From assembly GCA_016217595.1 (NCBI GenBank), contig JACRHS010000023.1, positions 1 through 44,100 on the forward strand: a stretch of DNA of 44,100 nucleotides, read 5' to 3'. Positions within the stretch are counted from its first letter, which is position 1, and every line of letters starts with the position of its first letter. Positions 26,001 to 33,663 of this stretch are shown piece by piece. The translations under genes and the position numbers were made by a program. Source of the DNA: Opitutia bacterium. Lineage in GTDB: Bacteria; Verrucomicrobiota; Verrucomicrobiia; Opitutales; Opitutaceae. The notes below the pieces were generated by a model, which had not been told where the DNA came from, did not search any database, and saw only the letters and a list, made by a program, of their open reading frames with translations.

Positions 26001-26152
26001 CGAAGGGCGGCAGCTTCTCCCTCACGACCAGCCTGGACAACACCAAGCTCTACCTGAACTTCACGCCCGTGCCGGAGCCCTCGACCTGGCTGCTGCTCCT
26101 CGGTGGCGCGAGCGCCGTCCTCTTCCCCGCCCTGCGCCGTCGCCGTCGCTGA
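20036..26152 (+). CDS. Giant autotransporter-associated beta-strand repeat protein with PEP-CTERM anchor
   Basis: A 2038-residue secreted protein. ATG 20036 is set by AGGAGA 9 nt upstream and the signal peptide MNLRAKVGLLLALVFSLTP...ATA. The body holds about eleven PATR-type repeats of the form N-T-Y-[TS]-G-G-T-T...[AS]-L-G-T-G, near codons at 20910, 21365, 21825, 22130, 22405, 23535, 23885, 24345, 24830, 25115 and 25425, which should form a parallel beta-helix. The C-terminus is a PEP-CTERM sorting signal: VPEPSTW, a hydrophobic helix and RRRRR. No autotransporter barrel is present. Such proteins are exported by Sec and processed by an exosortase/archaeosortase-type system; none is encoded here. 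The protein is two tandem modules (see findings). Its expression may be tied to the divergent FecI/FecR pair. Confidence 0.93.
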   Translation: MNLRAKVGLLLALVFSLTPHVATATSGATPYVWTGLGTDSVFTTPANWLTNTAPTNDGTANILFEGAPKNFITFASAANLATLTFGGFNDVFFTAPTPTTLTLQQGLMQLQPGTYTSFGANLTLAIAANQTWTVAGSLQVSGALSGAGTLTLISSGPYTYTYLHASSPSFTGGIVLNSGNSLYLGQSDSLGTGRLTINGGTLGINSVSPLNIPNPVTVAGNFSISNNSLSSPLTLSGPVTLAQSANIFAYGYYSFGSGIKNVIQFTGAIGESTTGNTLSFDAPYTLLRLSGANTYTGGTTVTSGSLVFDNNAALPGAGLLKTSSGGYIGTAVNTTGQVASFLAKFDLVNTTGGLGFDSPVGAVTPQIYSEPVNLTGFNSGVRLGSATSAILSSTAIITPAGTDYRFGTGGGTLTVQSALTGARQVDLTGYASTPYPFALVLQGTNTYTGGTTVYNNNVVRFDSATALPATGQLTAMMGGYIGITENAGLTANAFIARFNTTSNGGTVGFDSVNPASPRTISEAINLSSFSGITYLGTSTGVILTGTLTAPAGKPLGLTGVAGANLTVNSTLTTGSVAIGSSESSSPSSGVVTLNSANTYTGGTTFNDGRLILGNASALGTGAFTLHYFGNKTLTTNQPGLTIANAFTFLPVPYMEMPHYFPSLRLDTGGNDFTLSGVISGPGMLRKTNPGTLTLSGTNTFTGGITVENGTLALGSNRAAGTGPLDLFYGTTANALTSAPVLGGLFGNGTLNLASGSTLTFEQSKDTEFYGNITGAAALVKQGSGVLELSNANTYSGGTTILAGGLMADHPSALGTGTVTVNAPNDGGLGVAQGVTLTNPLVLTRGILTGTGTFAPTGGVTVGANIAIWPGKPDDISSIGAINFNSLTLASGGRLKWEIQDVNTPPGQGYDVVKVTGTLNVSATSGTPFVVSPVAGGHSGAFREPYGFNAYQPYSWTIASAGSITGFSTSNVTLDQPYLASFSHFGGLTLAQSGTSLLLNYTPAPMPTLWSGRGPNGNWSNAANWWGNTVPPGTNLANVVFGPASNTNVVIDSNRMVGRMRFEPAGEKGYAFSSTGGSTLTLMGGGLIINSPVASIAAASDSAHPVAAGGMYYGETQVKFDSTLGVVLGANQTWYLDGSLKILGMVSGTGQLTLSSSYHNGRLDLLGANTYSGGTIMSDSTVFIGSNSAFGTGPLLLGAGSTTTTLGTLNGPRSLANATTLEGTLEVNAPNSSLTFSGPVTLNDSVNFNLYRGALYITGNVSEANGGSSITVTGTSPLVLQGTANTYSGGTIANNGGVIFGSTGSIPAAGPLAATGYGYIGLATVPPLPTDIQTQYLNRFDRTNTYGTIGFDTDPAASSANIFTGAIDLSGFASSVRLGSATRAEISGTINPQSLATGYRFGNGGGTLTVSSKLTGNNGVTADSNGAMPLTVRLTNATNDYTGGTTANNSAILFGPGALPGTGLLLMGQGGYIGSFDTSLSASTFINRFTASLTQGIIGFDSPDATNRTLSDPLDLSRFNIATSPSIYLGTSTSVTLTGAITLPPTQTAYRFASYKGGFLDIASTLSGTRGVIIGDPDSRATSDTNGQLPLPSIVRLSGANTFTGSITLYNGRLEVTQAASLGNAANTLYVSGPYVDTSLPPGLASTTANLSLSQSIQLDHTLSIGGTQPFTLAGNISGYSGLQKNGAFALTLSGNNTFLGNLQINEGSVNLTGNNSAGQGLLAFSVPVSGNPSASFTTASPVVYGLQSDTANATINLAAGSTLTIAGYYDTIFRGTITGSGASLLKNNSGTLRLEGANTYSGGTTISNGQIVAGNAAALGTGPITLNGGRLGLDPGLTLANAIGFGASGGVLAGNGTIGGAVTLGQASGVAPGFSVGQINFNSTLTWGSGAYFLFEVQNPFGAPGSGYDTINVTGQLSLTATAGQPFTLNLISLGADGNPGPISVDFATTYQWQLASAGSITGFNASAINLDTSNFTALDFGGGLVGPTKGGSFSLTTSLDNTKLYLNFTPVPEPSTWLLLLGGASAVLFPALRRRRR

Positions 26153-26159
26153 ACGGAGG

Positions 26160-27917
26160 TCATTTGGCCGCTGGCGCCGGGCTTTTCTGGCCAGCCTTGG
26201 CGAGCAACGCCTGCAATTTGTCGAAGCGCGTTTTCCAGCCGGCGCCCGGGTTGAGCGCCAATCCGCGCTCGACCAAAGCGGTCGCCTCTGCGCCGCGGCC
26301 CTGCGCCATTTTCAGAACTGCGACCCGATACAGCAGGCTGATCTGGGCCGGGAACAAGTGCAGGCCTTCATCCATCAGCGCGAGATGCTGGGGCCCCAAC
26401 GCCACGTCGCTGCGGCTCCAAACCTCCGCGGTGAGTTCGTAGGCTTGCGCCAGCGGCGGAGACTGCGTCCGTGCTCTCGCCAACGGCTCCAACACGCGAT
26501 TTGCCTGGGCGAGGCTCAATGCGCCTTGTTTGCCCGCGGGCTGTGCGAGCGCCTCCGCCAGGCGCAGCCGCGCCAGCTCGCAGTAAATGCGGGGCCGCAC
26601 GACCTTCGCCTGAGCGGCGGTCTCGAGCAATGGGCGGGCCGCCTGGTCGTTGCCCTGATCGCAGGCATGCAGCGCCCGCACCGCGAACAAGCGCGGATCC
26701 TGCGCGCCGAGCGCCGGGGCCTTCGCGAACGTCCGCTGCGCCTGCTCTTCGTATTTCGCGACAAAATGCGGATAGCGGGTCTTCACGTAACTGATCTCAA
26801 GCCGCTCCCAATCGCCTTTCATGCGACCGATCTCGGCCCCGGTCGCGAGGCGCAATTTGGGCGCGGGCAGCTCGGTCAGCTTTCCCGGCTGCACGCGCAT
26901 CGCAGCTTGAATCGCCACCGGCAGATAGTCGCTCAACCGGTCGCGCATATCGGAGTAACTCAGCGCAAAATACTCCCGAAACATGGCCTCGGTCACCGGC
27001 TCCGCGCCGGCGCGCGCCACCAACTTCCATAAGGCCGCCCGGCGATGCGGGGCATCGGGCTCGAAAACCCAGCGCAAAAAAAGCTCGGTTTGCGCCTGCC
27101 AGCGGAGCGCGGTGTCGCTGTCGGCGTCGGGCGGGCTTGGCGCCTCCAACAGTTCGCGCATCGACAGCAGGGTGCGCGGAAAATCCGGATCGTTTTTTAG
27201 GCCGGCCTTCTCCTCGGCCGAGACCCAGCCGGCCGGGGGGAAGACGAGCGCCCCGGGCTCGAATTGCGCGACGGCACAGAGGCGCACAATCCCGGCGCAC
27301 AGCCAGGCCGGGAGCGGCGGCGTGCGGCGCTCGACGAGAAAACACATGTACGAGAAAGAGAGCACGAGCTCGTCGGGCTCGAATTGTTCTTCGTCGATAA
27401 TCGTGTAGATCGCCACGGCATCGACGTCGTACAGTCGCAGATTGGGCAGAAAGCGAATGGTGTTGGAATGCGGTCGCCGGGTGGCGGGGTTGCCCTCCTG
27501 TGGGGAGGCCTCCGTGCTCTCGGTTTCGGGGGTGCCCTGCGTGGCGATCAAATCCCGCGCCACGCTCGGCGTCGTCTTCTTGTCGGCGAGGATGATGAGC
27601 GTGGGCACGGCAAACTGCGCCTGAAACTCCCGCGGCACGAACGCGGCGAACAACTGCTCGATGCGATGATGCGCCTGGGCGAACTTCTTGGTCGTCGTTG
27701 CGGAGCACCGCGACAGAATTTCGCTGCCGGGCGCCTCTGCATATTGCCAGGGAGGGGGGCTCGCGATGGCCGCGGAGACTTCGAGCGGCGGCAGCTCAAC
27801 GAAGCTCTCCGCCGCAGACTCCGCGCCAGAGAGACGGCCGGCTCCGAATCCTGTCGCGGCAAACGCGACGAGTGCGAGTGCCCGGGCATGCCGAACGGCG
27901 ATTGCGGGAGTTTTCAT
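26160..27917 (-). CDS. Exported TPR protein, paralogue of the 12755 gene, metallopeptidase motif lost
   Basis: A 585-residue protein. AAGGAGG lies just before ATG 27917, the best ribosome-binding site in this part of the window, and that ATG overlaps the preceding S9-like stop as ATGA. A signal peptide spans about 1-30 (ALALVAFAATGFGAGRLSGAES). The architecture follows the protein at 12755: FVELPPLEVSA near the N-terminus, a central LSFSYMCFLVERRTPPLPAWLCAGIVRL where the zinc motif would be, SPVTEAM-like EPVTEAMFREYFALSYSDM, and C-terminal TPR-like helices (AARPLLETAAQAKV, AEATALVERGLALNP). No His or Glu of the HExxH...E pattern remains, so it cannot be a gluzincin. It converges on the giant protein gene with a 7-bp gap. 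Confidence 0.75.
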   Translation of the reverse strand: MKTPAIAVRHARALALVAFAATGFGAGRLSGAESAAESFVELPPLEVSAAIASPPPWQYAEAPGSEILSRCSATTTKKFAQAHHRIEQLFAAFVPREFQAQFAVPTLIILADKKTTPSVARDLIATQGTPETESTEASPQEGNPATRRPHSNTIRFLPNLRLYDVDAVAIYTIIDEEQFEPDELVLSFSYMCFLVERRTPPLPAWLCAGIVRLCAVAQFEPGALVFPPAGWVSAEEKAGLKNDPDFPRTLLSMRELLEAPSPPDADSDTALRWQAQTELFLRWVFEPDAPHRRAALWKLVARAGAEPVTEAMFREYFALSYSDMRDRLSDYLPVAIQAAMRVQPGKLTELPAPKLRLATGAEIGRMKGDWERLEISYVKTRYPHFVAKYEEQAQRTFAKAPALGAQDPRLFAVRALHACDQGNDQAARPLLETAAQAKVVRPRIYCELARLRLAEALAQPAGKQGALSLAQANRVLEPLARARTQSPPLAQAYELTAEVWSRSDVALGPQHLALMDEGLHLFPAQISLLYRVAVLKMAQGRGAEATALVERGLALNPGAGWKTRFDKLQALLAKAGQKSPAPAAK

Positions 27918-30163
27918 TTTACCTCCTTCGCTTCGCCGACCTGCACTGCGTAGTCGTAAACGTGTTCGTTGAGAAACTCCGCGATCCGGAGATACATCTT
28001 GGGCTGCATGAGTTCGCTGGGGATTTCCATGTGCTCCACCACGCGGTCGTGGCGCTTTAACGCATCGCGCAGGCTGGTGCCCTGCGATTTCCAGAGATCG
28101 GACCGGCTCACGTTTTGAATGATGAACACCGGCTTGGTCATGGCCGCGGCGTGCTTTGCGACCCCGAGGCCGGCAAGTCGCGTGCCATCGAAAAAGGCGC
28201 CACGCTGCGCGAAGGCGTAGCTCGGCAGGATCTGCCCGCCGGCGGTGGGCGGTTCGTGGAGCCATTGCGCCGGGTCGGTGGGGGCGTCGATGCTGATGAC
28301 GCAGCGAAAATCGTGCGGGTAAAGCTGTGCCGCGCGCAGGGCGATGAACCCGCCGAAGCCCTGTCCCAGCAGCGCGACCAGCTTCGCGTTGATTTAATGG
28401 TGCGCGGCAATCCACCCGACCGCCGCGCGCAAATCTTCGATCGGGATTCGGTCATAGCCTTCCTTCACGGCATCGCGATGCCGCGCGCCGAAACCGGCCG
28501 TGCCGCGGTAGTTCACCTGCGCCACCGCGAAGCCCATGTCGGCGAGCACCTGGGCGCTGCGGTCGAAGCCGAAGTTTGCGCCCTGGCCGGGCAGTTCGCG
28601 GCAGAGGAGCAGCAGCGGCGGCGAGGGCAGACGCGAGACGCGGGGCAGCGTGATCGTCCCGGTGAGAGCCACGCCGGTGGGCGTGGTGAACGCAAACGGC
28701 TCGGCCCGATTGAGCCTGTCCGCGTTCAGCCACGGCGCGCGGCGGAGAAATTCCGTGAGCCGGCCGGGCTGTCCGTCTTGATAGATATAGTAGCGGCCGG
28801 GCTCGGTCGCGCTGGTGACGAGCAGCAGCACGCGGCGGCGCGCGTCGTCCCATTCGAGGATTTTCACCGTGCGCTCGGTGAGCAGACCGTCGAGCGCGCC
28901 TTGGATGCGCGCCAGTTCGGGATCGAACCAGCGCGTCGTCGGCCGGAGGCCCGGCAACCGCACGCCGGCGAGCCGGTGCGCGCGATCGAAGACGAGCGCG
29001 GATTCCGTCAACGCATCGCCGGCATCCACGACATCGAAGGCCGGATCTTCCACCGCGAAGTCCGTGCGTTTCCGTGTGCGCAGATCGAGCGCGTAGAGTG
29101 CGTAGGTGTCGCGCCCGACGTTGGACGCGAAGTAGAGCAGGTTGGGGTCGGCATCGAAGGCGAGCGGGAAGGAGCGCTGGCCATAGAATTCCGCCGGCGA
29201 GTGGCGAAAGCTCAGCGCCGTTTCCTGGCCGAGAAACTTGTCCAGGCTTTGCCAGCGGCCGCTCTCCTTGGCGGGCTGGTAGTGAAAAGCCCGCGGCTCG
29301 GGTATAAGCGGCTCGCCCCCGGACATCTGGGAAGCGACCTGAACCGCGCGCACGGGAGTGACCATCTGGGAATCTTCCGGTGCATAATCCAAAATCCGGG
29401 GGTACGCCTGTCGGTCATGGAGGAAAGGGGAGCGGGGCCTTGTGTTGCCATATTCCCGGTGCAGCGATTCGGGTTTCCCGGAGGACAGACTGACTTTGAA
29501 GACTTCCGATTTGATGATTTGACCACCGATGGCTTCGACTGCAATGGCGTCGGTGTCATCCGCAAGCAACCCAAGCACTCGGGGTGGCCGGGGGATGAAC
29601 TGAGCCTCTGGGATAATGAGCTGCGGTGTCGCAGGGGGGCGGGGATTTGTGTAATACGGCGACGGTGCCAAATATTCCTCGAGATCATTTTGATCGACGA
29701 GTTTGCGGTCATTTTTCCCATCGGCGTCGACGACGCGGACTTCATTTTGTGCGCTCATGGCATAGACCAGCCGGGCAGGCGTGACCCAACGCAGGAAAGT
29801 CACCTGCGCCGCCATGTGTCCGCTGCGTCGGGATGTGCCCGCGTCTGCTTGCCCGCCCACCACGATGATGGCCTTCGTCTCGGGGTGATCCACATCGACG
29901 ATTCGCAGGAACAGATGTTGGCCTTCGCGCAGCGTGTACGCCAAATGCCGGCCATCGGGCGCCAGCGTGATCAGATCGGCGCGAAAGGATCGGAAGATCG
30001 CCGCGATGTCGCTGGCCGTCGGTTGGCGCGGTGCGGCGTCAAGCGGCCCGCTCAGCAGCAGCGCCAGACACGCGACGCGCGCGCCGATGCAGAGCCAGCG
30101 AGTCGGACCCCGGGACGGTGTGGAATGGTTTCGTGACCGCGGGGCCTCGGCAGCATGAATCAT
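27914..30163 (-). pseudogene. S9 (prolyl oligopeptidase)-like gene with one in-frame TAA and no catalytic Ser
   Basis: A single 750-codon frame split by TAA at 28394-28396 (codon 590). Before it: signal peptide (about 25-45; ARVACLALLLSGPLDAA), beta-propeller-like repeats (LITLAPDGRHLAYTLREGQ; LLYFASNVGRDTYALYALDL) and the start of the alpha/beta hydrolase domain (GFAVAQVNYRGTAGFGARHRDAV). After it, in the same frame: INAKLVALLGQGFGGFIALRAAQLYP, DAPTDPAQW, PVFIIQN and a 75-residue tail. The nucleophile elbow GxSxGG is GQGFGG (G602 for Ser) and the GH-F His region is absent. So it is either a decaying gene or a pseudoenzyme with a point nonsense mutation or assembly error. ATGA overlaps join it to the deacetylase and to the TPR gene. 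Confidence 0.82.
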
Positions 30164-31005
30164 GGCAATTCGTCGTAGGTATAAAACTTGATGCCGGCGC
30201 GCTGGGCGTACGCCAAAATTTCTTCCAACGGCTCGATCGCGATAAAGTTCTTCGGGCCGCTCTCGTTCACGTTGCGGATGTCGTGGGCATACAGCACCAA
30301 TAACTCCCCATTCCGCTTGAGCCGGTCGATGGCTTTGGTCGCCTGGACCACGAGATTGTCTGTCTTGGTCTTGGGGTGGAAACTAAGCCCGTCCAGCCGT
30401 CCGGCCTTGCCGGCATCCGCGATTTTCACGAACGCGCCCTCAGTCTTGTCCATGGCGCCCTCGATCCGACAGCCGCTGCGCAGATGGCGAAAATATTTCA
30501 GCAGTGCTTGGTCGGTTTCACCGCTGTGATTGCTGTTCGGATAGGCGAAGGCTTGCGGCGGAAATCCCGCGGCTTCCATGCGCTGGATGGCGGGGAGGAT
30601 TTCGTCGGCGAGATACTTTTGCACCGAATTCTTTTCGCAGTACTCGACGGCTTTGAGATGCCGCAACCCATGACAACCGATGGCATGACCTGCTTTCTTC
30701 AACTTTCGCAGGATGCCGAGCTGCTCGGCGGTCAACGCATCGAAATGATCGATGAAAAAGGTCACATGCGCGCCGTACTTCGCGAATAACGGGAGCTGCT
30801 TTTCCCAATTCACCAAATTGCGGTCATCGAAGGTGAGCAGGAGTCCGGGCTCGGATAAAATGCCGACCGGCACGACCGCCGCTTGTGCGCTCTGGGCAGT
30901 GGCATTGGCCGGCCGGGGATCGACCGCCAACGCCGGGCCGCTGATCAGGCCCAGGCCAAAGATCCAGGGCAGTATCCTGCGAACGGCGGATGGAACGTGA
31001 CGCAT
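30160..31005 (-). CDS. Exported polysaccharide deacetylase (NodB homology domain)
   Basis: A 281-residue carbohydrate esterase 4-like protein. The start at 31005 gives a signal peptide (MRHVPSAVRRILPWIFGLGLISGPALA); longer in-frame starts lack one. NodB motifs: LLLTFDDRN with the catalytic and metal-binding Asp pair, GCHGLRH (HxxxH metal ligands), AFAYPNSNHSG in place of the usual R-x-P-Y region, and LLVLYAHDIRN with the late catalytic His. The family removes N- or O-acetyl groups from sugars in chitin, peptidoglycan or other glycans, outside the cytoplasm. It is first in an operon with the S9-like gene and the TPR paralogue, joined by 4-bp ATGA overlaps, next to a TonB island, which suggests glycan processing or uptake. 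Confidence 0.87.
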   Translation of the reverse strand: MRHVPSAVRRILPWIFGLGLISGPALAVDPRPANATAQSAQAAVVPVGILSEPGLLLTFDDRNLVNWEKQLPLFAKYGAHVTFFIDHFDALTAEQLGILRKLKKAGHAIGCHGLRHLKAVEYCEKNSVQKYLADEILPAIQRMEAAGFPPQAFAYPNSNHSGETDQALLKYFRHLRSGCRIEGAMDKTEGAFVKIADAGKAGRLDGLSFHPKTKTDNLVVQATKAIDRLKRNGELLVLYAHDIRNVNESGPKNFIAIEPLEEILAYAQRAGIKFYTYDELP

Positions 31006-31189
31006 GCGGGTAAAGTCGGGCGCAACGATTCTCCATTGGACACGGCCGAAAACAGTGTGGCCCAAGAGAGCATTCATGACGGGCCAACGCGTACGCATCC
31101 GCCATTCTGCAAGCAACGCTTTTCCCGGATCGCGCCCCGCGGAAACGCGAAATCCGCGACGGCCTTTGCTCGGGTACTGCTTCGCCCGC

Positions 31190-33610
31190 TCACTGCACGA
31201 CGGCGCGCGCACTCTCCACGAGCCCGAGGAACTGGCTGCGATAACCGCCGGGGTCGTCGCCCAATCCCTGCCGCGACCAGACGCCCACCGCCGCCAGTGT
31301 CGCCGAGCCTTTGTGCGGCGAATCGCGCAAGATCATCCCGAAGCCCGCCACCGCTGCGGCAAACTTGAAGTCCTCGCTCGCCACCTCCCACGTCGCGCCG
31401 CGATCGGTGAGCGCAAACTCCAGCCGCCGGCTCGTGTCTCCCGCCGGCTCCTTGTAGCGAATCTTCACCGTCAGCAATTCTCCGGCTCCCATGTCGGGCT
31501 GCGACGTCCCCACGCCCGGCTTCTGGTACTTCAACGGCTCGACCGCCGCAAGCCGCTCCGCCGCCGCGCCAGCCGGCACCACTTCGTACAACGCCGTCAC
31601 CGTGTGTCCCGCGCCGATCTCACCGGCATCGATCTTGTCGTTGGCAAAATCTTCCTTCCGCAACAGCCGGTTCTCGTAACCGATCAACCGGTACGCGCCG
31701 ACCGTCGCGGGATTAAATTCCACCTGCACCTTCACGTCCTTGGCGATGGTCACGAGCGTGCCGGCAAACTGGTCGACGAGCAGCCGCCGGGCCTCGCTTG
31801 CGTTGTCGACGTAGCCGTAGGTGCCGTTGCCCTTGCTCGCCAGTCCTTCGAGCTTGGTGTCTTTCAAATTGCCCCGGCCGAAGCCGAGCACGGTGAGGAA
31901 GACACCGCTCTTCGCCTTGTCCTCGATCAGGTGCACCAACTCGCCCTGACTCGTCACGCCCACATTGAAATCGCCGTCGGTGCAGAGGATCACGCGGTTC
32001 AGTCCGCCCGCCACCGCGTTGGCCTTGGCAATGTCGTAAGCGAGGTGGATGCCCTGCGCGCCGTTGGTCGAGCCGCTGGCGGTCAACGCATCGAGCGCGG
32101 TCAGAATCTCCGCCGAGCGCGCCACCGGCGTCGACGGCAACGCGAGCCCCGACGCGCCGGCATACGTCACGATGGCCACGCGGTCGTCGGGACGGAGCCG
32201 TTGCACGAGCAGACGCATCGCGTCCTTGGCCAGCGGCAGCCGGTCGGCCGCCGCCATCGAGCCGGAAACATCGAGCAGGAAAACCAGATTGGCCGCCGGG
32301 CGCGCCGCCTCGCTGACTTCGCGCCCTTTCAGGCCGATGCGCACGAGCCGGTGCTGCGGTTGCCACGGCGCGGCGGCGACTTCGAGCGACGCCGCAAACG
32401 GCTGCTCCGCCGTCGCGGGTGGCGCGTAACGATAGGGGAAGAAATTCACCAACTCCTCGATCCGCACCGCATCGCGCGGCGGCAATTTCCCCGCGGCGAG
32501 AAACAGCCGCACATTGGTGTAGCTCGCGGTATCGACCTCGACGCTGAAGGTGGAGAGCGGCTCGACGCTCACCGCGCAAAACGCGTTGTCCCGAATATGG
32601 GCGTAGTCCTCGGTGTTGAGGCGCACGCGCGGCGGCGGAGCGGAAGGCTCGGCGGGCAACAGATCCTTGGGCGATTTAAACCACCGCGGATCAGGCGGCA
32701 TCACCAGATCGCTACCGACACGCGGCACCGCCGGAATGGCGAATTTCTCATCGGGCGGATAGCTGTACACCCGGCTGGAGGCGAGCTGCACGGGTTGAGT
32801 CGTGACTTCCTTGCGATAAGTTGCCGCCTTCGTCTTCCGCGCGGCCACTGAATCCGCCGAAAGCACTTCGGTATCTCGGCCCGATTGCTTGAGTATCAAG
32901 GCCGTCGTATCGGCCGCCGCCAGCTTCGTCGCCTCGTTGAGGCCGCCGGCATACGTGCCCCGCTTCTGCTCGAAGCTCTGTGGATCGACGGCCACCTTGA
33001 GCCCGACCGGCACCTTACCGGCGGTTTTGAGATCCAGCTCCGGCAGCTTGAACTTAAACTGATGGTCAAGCACCGCCGACGGCACGCTCAACGCTGGCGC
33101 GCTCGCCACCACGGGCTCGGGCGCGGCCGCCTCGACAAATTTTGGCGCAGCAACTTCGCCCGCCTTGTTGCCCTCGGGCGCCACAGTCACCGCCACATAG
33201 CGTTTCTCCGGAGAGTTTTTTTGTGGTGGTTCGTAGAGTGCAAACATCACCGCAAAGCCCGCCGCCGCCAGCCCGCCAATCACGAAGTAGAGCGAGGGGA
33301 AACGAAGGATTTTCCGCGTCTGCTTACTCAGCAATGGAGACATTTTGCCGCCATCAAGAATCTTGGGGCTGCCGCCCGCAATGATCGCCGCCCGGCCCAC
33401 CGGTGCCGCTGCTGCGCCCGGCGCCGCCTCCCCGGCCTCCGTCGCCAGCGCCACTTCGACCGCCTTGGCCGTGGCGCGGATTTTCTCCACTTCGGCGCGC
33501 AATACCGGATCGGCCTGCAGCGCCGCCTCCACCTCGGCACGCTCCGCGTGGTCGAGTTCGCCCAGCGCGTAAGCGGTCACTTTCGGATCGTCTCGGGAAA
33601 TTGGGTTCAT
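31190..33610 (-). CDS. VWA-domain membrane protein with anti-sigma-like N-terminus
   Basis: An 806-residue protein. Residues 1-55 (MNPISRDDPKVTAYALGELD...) resemble zinc-less anti-sigma N-termini. One transmembrane helix follows (about 105-127; LYFVIGGLAAAGFAVMFALY), then a long linker, a VWA-associated N-terminal region (RDNAFCAVSVEPLSTFSVEVDTASY...VRIEELVNFFPY), a von Willebrand A domain with a full MIDAS DVSGSM at 447-452 and TDGDFNVGV, and a C-terminal DUF3520-like domain. YfbK-type VWA proteins share the second half. The ECF sigma gene immediately upstream (54-bp gap) supports a membrane-anchored anti-sigma role, with the VWA part as an extracytoplasmic protein-binding sensor; that is inference. 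Intact reading frame. Confidence 0.88.
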   Translation of the reverse strand: MNPISRDDPKVTAYALGELDHAERAEVEAALQADPVLRAEVEKIRATAKAVEVALATEAGEAAPGAAAAPVGRAAIIAGGSPKILDGGKMSPLLSKQTRKILRFPSLYFVIGGLAAAGFAVMFALYEPPQKNSPEKRYVAVTVAPEGNKAGEVAAPKFVEAAAPEPVVASAPALSVPSAVLDHQFKFKLPELDLKTAGKVPVGLKVAVDPQSFEQKRGTYAGGLNEATKLAAADTTALILKQSGRDTEVLSADSVAARKTKAATYRKEVTTQPVQLASSRVYSYPPDEKFAIPAVPRVGSDLVMPPDPRWFKSPKDLLPAEPSAPPPRVRLNTEDYAHIRDNAFCAVSVEPLSTFSVEVDTASYTNVRLFLAAGKLPPRDAVRIEELVNFFPYRYAPPATAEQPFAASLEVAAAPWQPQHRLVRIGLKGREVSEAARPAANLVFLLDVSGSMAAADRLPLAKDAMRLLVQRLRPDDRVAIVTYAGASGLALPSTPVARSAEILTALDALTASGSTNGAQGIHLAYDIAKANAVAGGLNRVILCTDGDFNVGVTSQGELVHLIEDKAKSGVFLTVLGFGRGNLKDTKLEGLASKGNGTYGYVDNASEARRLLVDQFAGTLVTIAKDVKVQVEFNPATVGAYRLIGYENRLLRKEDFANDKIDAGEIGAGHTVTALYEVVPAGAAAERLAAVEPLKYQKPGVGTSQPDMGAGELLTVKIRYKEPAGDTSRRLEFALTDRGATWEVASEDFKFAAAVAGFGMILRDSPHKGSATLAAVGVWSRQGLGDDPGGYRSQFLGLVESARAVVQ

Positions 33611-33663
33611 GGCTTCGGTCTTAGTTGGTTGCGGCTTTCATGGCGTCCACGGCGTTCGCGCCT

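Noticed and set aside
27914..28141. Independent 75-residue gene
   Set aside because: It is in the same frame as the upstream S9-like gene and matches the end of that hydrolase domain, so it is the remnant after the internal TAA.
28115..30136. 673-codon plus-strand frame opposite the S9-like gene
   Set aside because: No domain, biased composition, and the minus strand matches an S9 peptidase on both sides of the TAA.
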